NCBI RefSeq assembly: GCF_045866565.1
Contig: NZ_BAAFZV010000001.1
Location: forward strand, 930,001-994,000
DNA length: 64,000 nt
Source of the DNA: Cognatilysobacter claricitrinus
Lineage (GTDB): Bacteria; Pseudomonadota; Gammaproteobacteria; Xanthomonadales; Xanthomonadaceae
Direction: 5' to 3'
Shown: positions 60,734 to 64,000 of the stretch, piece after piece
How the letters are laid out: the number at the start of each line of letters is the position of its first letter
How positions within the stretch are numbered: the stretch's first letter is position 1
The notes under the pieces: generated by a model
The model's database searches: none
Told to the model about the DNA's origin: nothing
What the model saw: the letters and a program-made list of their open reading frames with translations, nothing else
Program-made: the position numbers and the translations under genes

Positions 60734-63490
60734 ATGAAAAAGCTCGTCCTGATCGACGGTTCCAGTTACCTCTACCGCGCATTCCACGCGCTGCCGCCGC
60801 TCACCAACGAGCACGGTGAACCCACCGGCGCGCTGTTCGGCGTGGTCAACATGCTGAGGGCGGTGCTGGCCGAGAAGCCGGATTTCGTCGCCTACGTGGT
60901 CGATGCCTCGGGGCCGACCTTCCGCGAGGCGCTCGACCCGCAGTACAAGGCCAACCGCCCGCCGATGCCCGACGACCTGCGCGCGCAGGTGCAGCCGCTG
61001 TGCGACATTGTCACCGCGCTCGGCATCACCATCCTGCGCGAGCCCGGCGTCGAAGCGGACGACGTGATCGGCACGCTCGCGCTGCGCGGCTTCGACGAAG
61101 GCCTCGACGTTACCGTGTCGACGTCGGACAAGGATTTCGCGCAGCTGGTGCGCGATCCGGTCGACGGACGCGGCGTCGCGCTCGTCAACACCATGAGCGG
61201 CAGCCGGCTGGATTCGACGCAGCGCGTGATCGAGAAGTTCGGCGTGCGTCCGGACCAGATCGTCGATTTCCTCGCGCTGATGGGCGACAGCGTCGACAAC
61301 ATCCCGGGCGTCGAAAAGTGCGGGCCGAAAACCGCGGCGAAGTGGTTGGCCGAATACGGCACGCTCGACGGCGTCGTGGCGAATGCATCGGCGATCAAGG
61401 GCAAGATCGGCGAGAACCTCGCGCGCGTGCTCGACCGCCTGCCGCTCAATCGCACGCTCACCACCATCAAGACCGACTGCGAGGTGCCGCTCGGCCCGCA
61501 GGAACTCGCCCTGCGCGAACGTGACCACGAGAAGCTGCGCGAACTGTTCGAGCGCTACGGCATGCGGCAGGCGTTGCGCGAGCTGGAAGGCGGCGCTGCG
61601 GTCGCGCCTGCGGCAGCGGGAAGCCGCGGTGTCGCTGCGCAGGTCGCGCCGGTTGAAGCGCTCGATCCCGCACTCGCGGCGAAGGGCGAATACGAAGCGG
61701 TGATGACGCAGCAGCAACTCGATGCGTGGGTGCAGCGCCTGCGCGACGCCGACGAGTTCGCGTTCGACACCGAAACCGATTCGCTCGACGCGCTGTGCGC
61801 CAACCTGGTCGGCCTGAGCCTGTCGGTCGAGCCCGGCAAGGCCTGCTACATCCCCGTCGGCCACGACTATCCCGGCGCGCCGCCGCAGCTGTCGCAGGCG
61901 ACGGTGCTGGCCGCGCTCGGGCCGATCCTGTCGGATGCGTCGAAGAAGAAGCTCGGCCAGCACGGCAAGTACGACATCCATGTGCTGCGCTGCCACGGCG
62001 TCGACGTGCGCGGCTATCACGACGACACCATGCTCGAGAGTTTCGTACTCAATGCCACTGCGACGCGCCACGACATGGATTCGCTGGCGAAGAAATACCT
62101 CGGCTACGACACGGTGAAATACGCCGACGTCGCGGGCAAGGGCGCCAAGCAGATCCCGTTCTCGCAGGTCGCGCTTGACGACGCCACGCGTTACGCCGCG
62201 GAAGACGCCGACGTGACCCTGCGCCTGCATCGCGTGCTGTCGCCGAAGCTCAGCGCGGAGGCGACGCTCGATCGCGTGTATCGCGACATCGAAATCCCGC
62301 TGATCCCCGTGCTTGAACGCATCGAGGCCAACGGCGTGATGATCGATCCTGACGAATTGCGCCGGCAGTCAGCGGACATGGGGCGTCGCATGCTGGAGCT
62401 GCAGCAGCGCGCGACGGAAGTCGCCGGCCGCACGTTCAACATGGATTCGCCCAAGCAGATCGGTGCGTTGCTGTTCGACGAACTTGGCCTTCCTGCGACC
62501 GCGCGCACGCCCACCGGTGCGCCCTCGGTGAACGAGGAAGCGCTCGAAGCGATCGCCGACCAGCACGAGCTGCCGCGCCTGATCCTCGACTACCGTGGTC
62601 TCGCCAAACTGCGCGGCACATACACCGACAAGCTGCCGGAGATGATCAATCCGCGCACGCGTCGCCTGCACACGAGTTACCACCAGGCCGGCGCGGCCAC
62701 GGGGCGCCTCGCATCGAGCGATCCCAACCTGCAGAACATCCCGATCCGCACCGAGGACGGGCGCCGCATCCGCACCGCGTTCATCGCGCCGGAAGGCCGA
62801 CGCATCGTCGCCTGCGACTACTCGCAGATCGAGCTGCGGATCATGGCGCACCTCTCCGAAGACCCGGCGCTGCTGCGCGCGTTCACGTCCGGCGTCGACG
62901 TGCACACGGCGACCGCCGCGGAAGTGTTCGGCAAGACGGTGGACACGGTGGAGCCCGGCGAGCGCCGCGCCGCAAAGGCGATCAACTTCGGCCTGATGTA
63001 CGGCATGAGTGCGTTCGGCCTGGCCACGCGCCTGGGCATCTCGCGCGGCGAAGCGCAGGACTACATCGCGCTGTACTTCGCGCGCTATCCCGGCGTGCGC
63101 GAGTACATGGACCGCACCCGCCAGCAGGCACGCGAGCAGGGCTATGTGGAAACCGTGTTCGGCCGCCGGCTGTACCTGGAGAACATCCACGCGCGCAACC
63201 AGGGCCTGCGTGCGGGCGCCGAGCGCGCCGCGATCAATGCGCCCATGCAGGGCACCGCCGCCGACATCATCAAGCGCGCGATGATCGACATCCACGGCTG
63301 GTTGGAAGGCCACGCCGAGCAGGCGCTGATGGTGCTGCAGGTGCACGATGAACTGGTGTTCGAGGTCGACGACGGTTTCGTGCCGACGCTGGTCGAGGAG
63401 GTGAAGCGGCGGATGTCGTCGGCCGCCGAGCTCAAGGTGCCGTTGGATGTCGATGCCGGCATCGGGCTCAACTGGGACCAGGCCCACTAG
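60734..63490 (+). CDS. polA: DNA polymerase I
   Basis: The protein has 918 residues with three domains. The 5'-3' exonuclease (1 to about 290) begins KKLVLIDGSSYLYRAFHALPP (in short, LVLIDGSSYLYRAF). The 3'-5' exonuclease (about 320-505) keeps the metal residues in FDTETDS, so proofreading is intact. The polymerase domain has ACDYSQIELRIMAHLSED (motif A), KAINFGLMYGMSAFGL (motif B) and QVHDELVFEV (motif C). It fills repair gaps and removes RNA primers. A leaderless transcript is predicted. The sX13-like RNA follows. Confidence 0.98.
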   Translation: MKKLVLIDGSSYLYRAFHALPPLTNEHGEPTGALFGVVNMLRAVLAEKPDFVAYVVDASGPTFREALDPQYKANRPPMPDDLRAQVQPLCDIVTALGITILREPGVEADDVIGTLALRGFDEGLDVTVSTSDKDFAQLVRDPVDGRGVALVNTMSGSRLDSTQRVIEKFGVRPDQIVDFLALMGDSVDNIPGVEKCGPKTAAKWLAEYGTLDGVVANASAIKGKIGENLARVLDRLPLNRTLTTIKTDCEVPLGPQELALRERDHEKLRELFERYGMRQALRELEGGAAVAPAAAGSRGVAAQVAPVEALDPALAAKGEYEAVMTQQQLDAWVQRLRDADEFAFDTETDSLDALCANLVGLSLSVEPGKACYIPVGHDYPGAPPQLSQATVLAALGPILSDASKKKLGQHGKYDIHVLRCHGVDVRGYHDDTMLESFVLNATATRHDMDSLAKKYLGYDTVKYADVAGKGAKQIPFSQVALDDATRYAAEDADVTLRLHRVLSPKLSAEATLDRVYRDIEIPLIPVLERIEANGVMIDPDELRRQSADMGRRMLELQQRATEVAGRTFNMDSPKQIGALLFDELGLPATARTPTGAPSVNEEALEAIADQHELPRLILDYRGLAKLRGTYTDKLPEMINPRTRRLHTSYHQAGAATGRLASSDPNLQNIPIRTEDGRRIRTAFIAPEGRRIVACDYSQIELRIMAHLSEDPALLRAFTSGVDVHTATAAEVFGKTVDTVEPGERRAAKAINFGLMYGMSAFGLATRLGISRGEAQDYIALYFARYPGVREYMDRTRQQAREQGYVETVFGRRLYLENIHARNQGLRAGAERAAINAPMQGTAADIIKRAMIDIHGWLEGHAEQALMVLQVHDELVFEVDDGFVPTLVEEVKRRMSSAAELKVPLDVDAGIGLNWDQAH

Positions 63491-63672
63491 GGCCACTGTT
63501 CACGCTGCGACACATCCGTGATGCACCAATCTGGCGCATCGCGGGCAACGTCAAAGCGACGCTGCAGCGGTCGGTTGCGGACGGCGTAACGCGCGTTCTT
63601 CGGCGACTGTCACGCTTTACCGACGAACGGCGCCGAAGCGATGAATCCGTCCTGAACTTTTACGGGCCGCTA

Positions 63673-63716
63673 ACGGAAGTCTTCACTTTCCGTGCATGTT
63701 CCCGGTGATTTTATAC
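63673..63716 (+). promoter_or_regulatory. promoter and operator-like dyad of the sX13-like RNA
   Basis: A -10 box TTATAC (63711-63716) with a weaker -35 TTTCCG (63687-63692) at 18 bases. The inverted repeat ACGGAA-N9-TTCCGT (63673-63678 and 63688-63693) covers the -35 region and may be an operator. The predicted start of transcription is near 63723-63724. Confidence 0.5.
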
Positions 63717-63723
63717 ACGGGCG

Positions 63724-63840
63724 GCGGATGCAACGTCCGACGCTGATCCTCCCCTCCCCTGGAGCGATCCCGGAACGTAAGGTCCCTCCCCAGACCCCGT
63801 TCCCCAGCCCCGCCGGCCCCCCCTGCCTGCGGGGCTTTTT
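63724..63840 (+). ncRNA. sX13: sX13-like small regulatory RNA
   Basis: About 117 bases between polA and the next gene, from a predicted promoter to a rho-independent terminator. Three stem-loops with C-rich loops can be drawn. In one, GATC-CTCC pairs with GGAG-C-GATC around CCTCCCCT. In the next, GGAACG pairs with CGTTCC, with an inner GGTC/GACC around CCTCCCCA. The third is the terminator, with a C7 run in its loop. Position next to polA, length near 115 bases and CCCC-bearing loops match sX13 of Xanthomonas, a Hfq-independent regulator that pairs with G-rich mRNA sites. The match is from memory of the family, not alignment. Confidence 0.78.
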
Positions 63841-63843
63841 ATT
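63806..63843 (+). terminator. rho-independent terminator of the sX13-like RNA
   Basis: AGCCCCGC (63806-63813) pairs with GCGGGGCT (63829-63836) around a 15-base C-rich loop, followed by a T-rich run (TTTTTATT). Confidence 0.85.
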
Positions 63844-63913
63844 GCCCGCGATCCGGCGGCGCGCGATGCCCAAGCGGCCGGTACGATGCCGGACCGTTCG
63901 CAGTTTCGGCCGC

Positions 63914-64000
63914 ATGTCCCGACTCCTCCTCACGCGCGCAGTCCTGCTGCTCATCACGTTCGCGGCTGTCGTGGTCCTCGCGATGCATGGCCCGATCCCG
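63914..64000 (+). CDS. start of a membrane or exported protein gene, cut by the window end
   Basis: The frame is open from the ATG at 63914 to the end of the window (29 codons). The N-terminus MSRLLLTRAVLLLITFAAVV (residues 1-20) is a signal peptide or membrane anchor. A TACGAT -10-like box lies about 27 bases before the ATG. VanZ-like proteins begin in a similar way, but the family cannot be judged from this fragment. Confidence 0.5.
   Translation, partial: MSRLLLTRAVLLLITFAAVVVLAMHGPIP

Overview
The window is a stretch of a GC-rich gammaproteobacterial chromosome, most probably from the Lysobacter/Xanthomonas group (Lysobacteraceae). The evidence is a xanthomonadin-type aryl-polyene pigment locus with a XanB2-like chorismatase, a polA gene followed by a C-rich small RNA matching sX13 of Xanthomonas in place, size and fold, DUF2782 and uvrD next to polA, a secreted S9B dipeptidyl peptidase, and several genes whose -10 box lies exactly 12 to 7 bases before the ATG, which predicts leaderless mRNAs. 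No tRNA, rRNA, insertion sequence, prophage or CRISPR array was seen, so this reads as a stable core-genome segment.

Layout. 0-2.4 kb: the 3' end of a diguanylate cyclase, a small hypothetical gene, a heptamer tandem repeat, rpmB-rpmG (L28, L33) and a zinc-binding GFA/CENP-V protein. 2.4-8.7 kb: a lipid A N-terminal-domain protein with a GT2 glycosyltransferase, parA-parB divergent from rsmG, then a phosphopantetheinyl transferase divergent from a 3-hydroxybenzoate:ACP-ligase-like enzyme (pigment accessory genes), and a GlsB/YeaQ membrane protein. 8.7-12.5 kb: exonuclease III, threonine aldolase, coniferyl-type aldehyde dehydrogenase, gamma-carbonic anhydrase. 12.6-19.9 kb: one tight operon RDD-RDD-SpoIIM-DUF4129-DUF4350-MoxR-DUF58. 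20-24.3 kb: hypotheticals, aroE-YkgJ, an exported beta-propeller protein and hemB. 24.4-30.3 kb: a minus-strand sulfur operon reading Rrf2 regulator, YezD-like protein, OprO/P-type porin, Sbp, CysT, CysW, CysA. 30.4-33 kb: a two-gene OppC/OppDF-type importer fragment.

33.1-49.4 kb is the core aryl-polyene locus. Chorismatase makes the hydroxybenzoate starter. The distant ligase loads it on the ACP, which the PPTase activates. The ketosynthase and chain-length factor extend it, FabG reduces it, and two hotdog enzymes dehydrate it. PlsC- and LpxL-type acyltransferases plus a GT2 probably attach the polyene to a carrier lipid. An MMPL exporter and a LolA-like protein move it outward, and two flavoproteins resembling halogenases tailor it. 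A GAF protein with a decayed GGDEF domain and two small exported proteins lie inside the locus.

49.5-64 kb: a YdcF protein, a DUF885 peptidase, an exported protein, a transglutaminase-like protein coupled to DPP4, heme oxygenase coupled to a bacteriophytochrome that lacks an output domain, uvrD, a DUF2782 lipoprotein, polA, the sX13-like RNA and the start of a membrane-protein gene.
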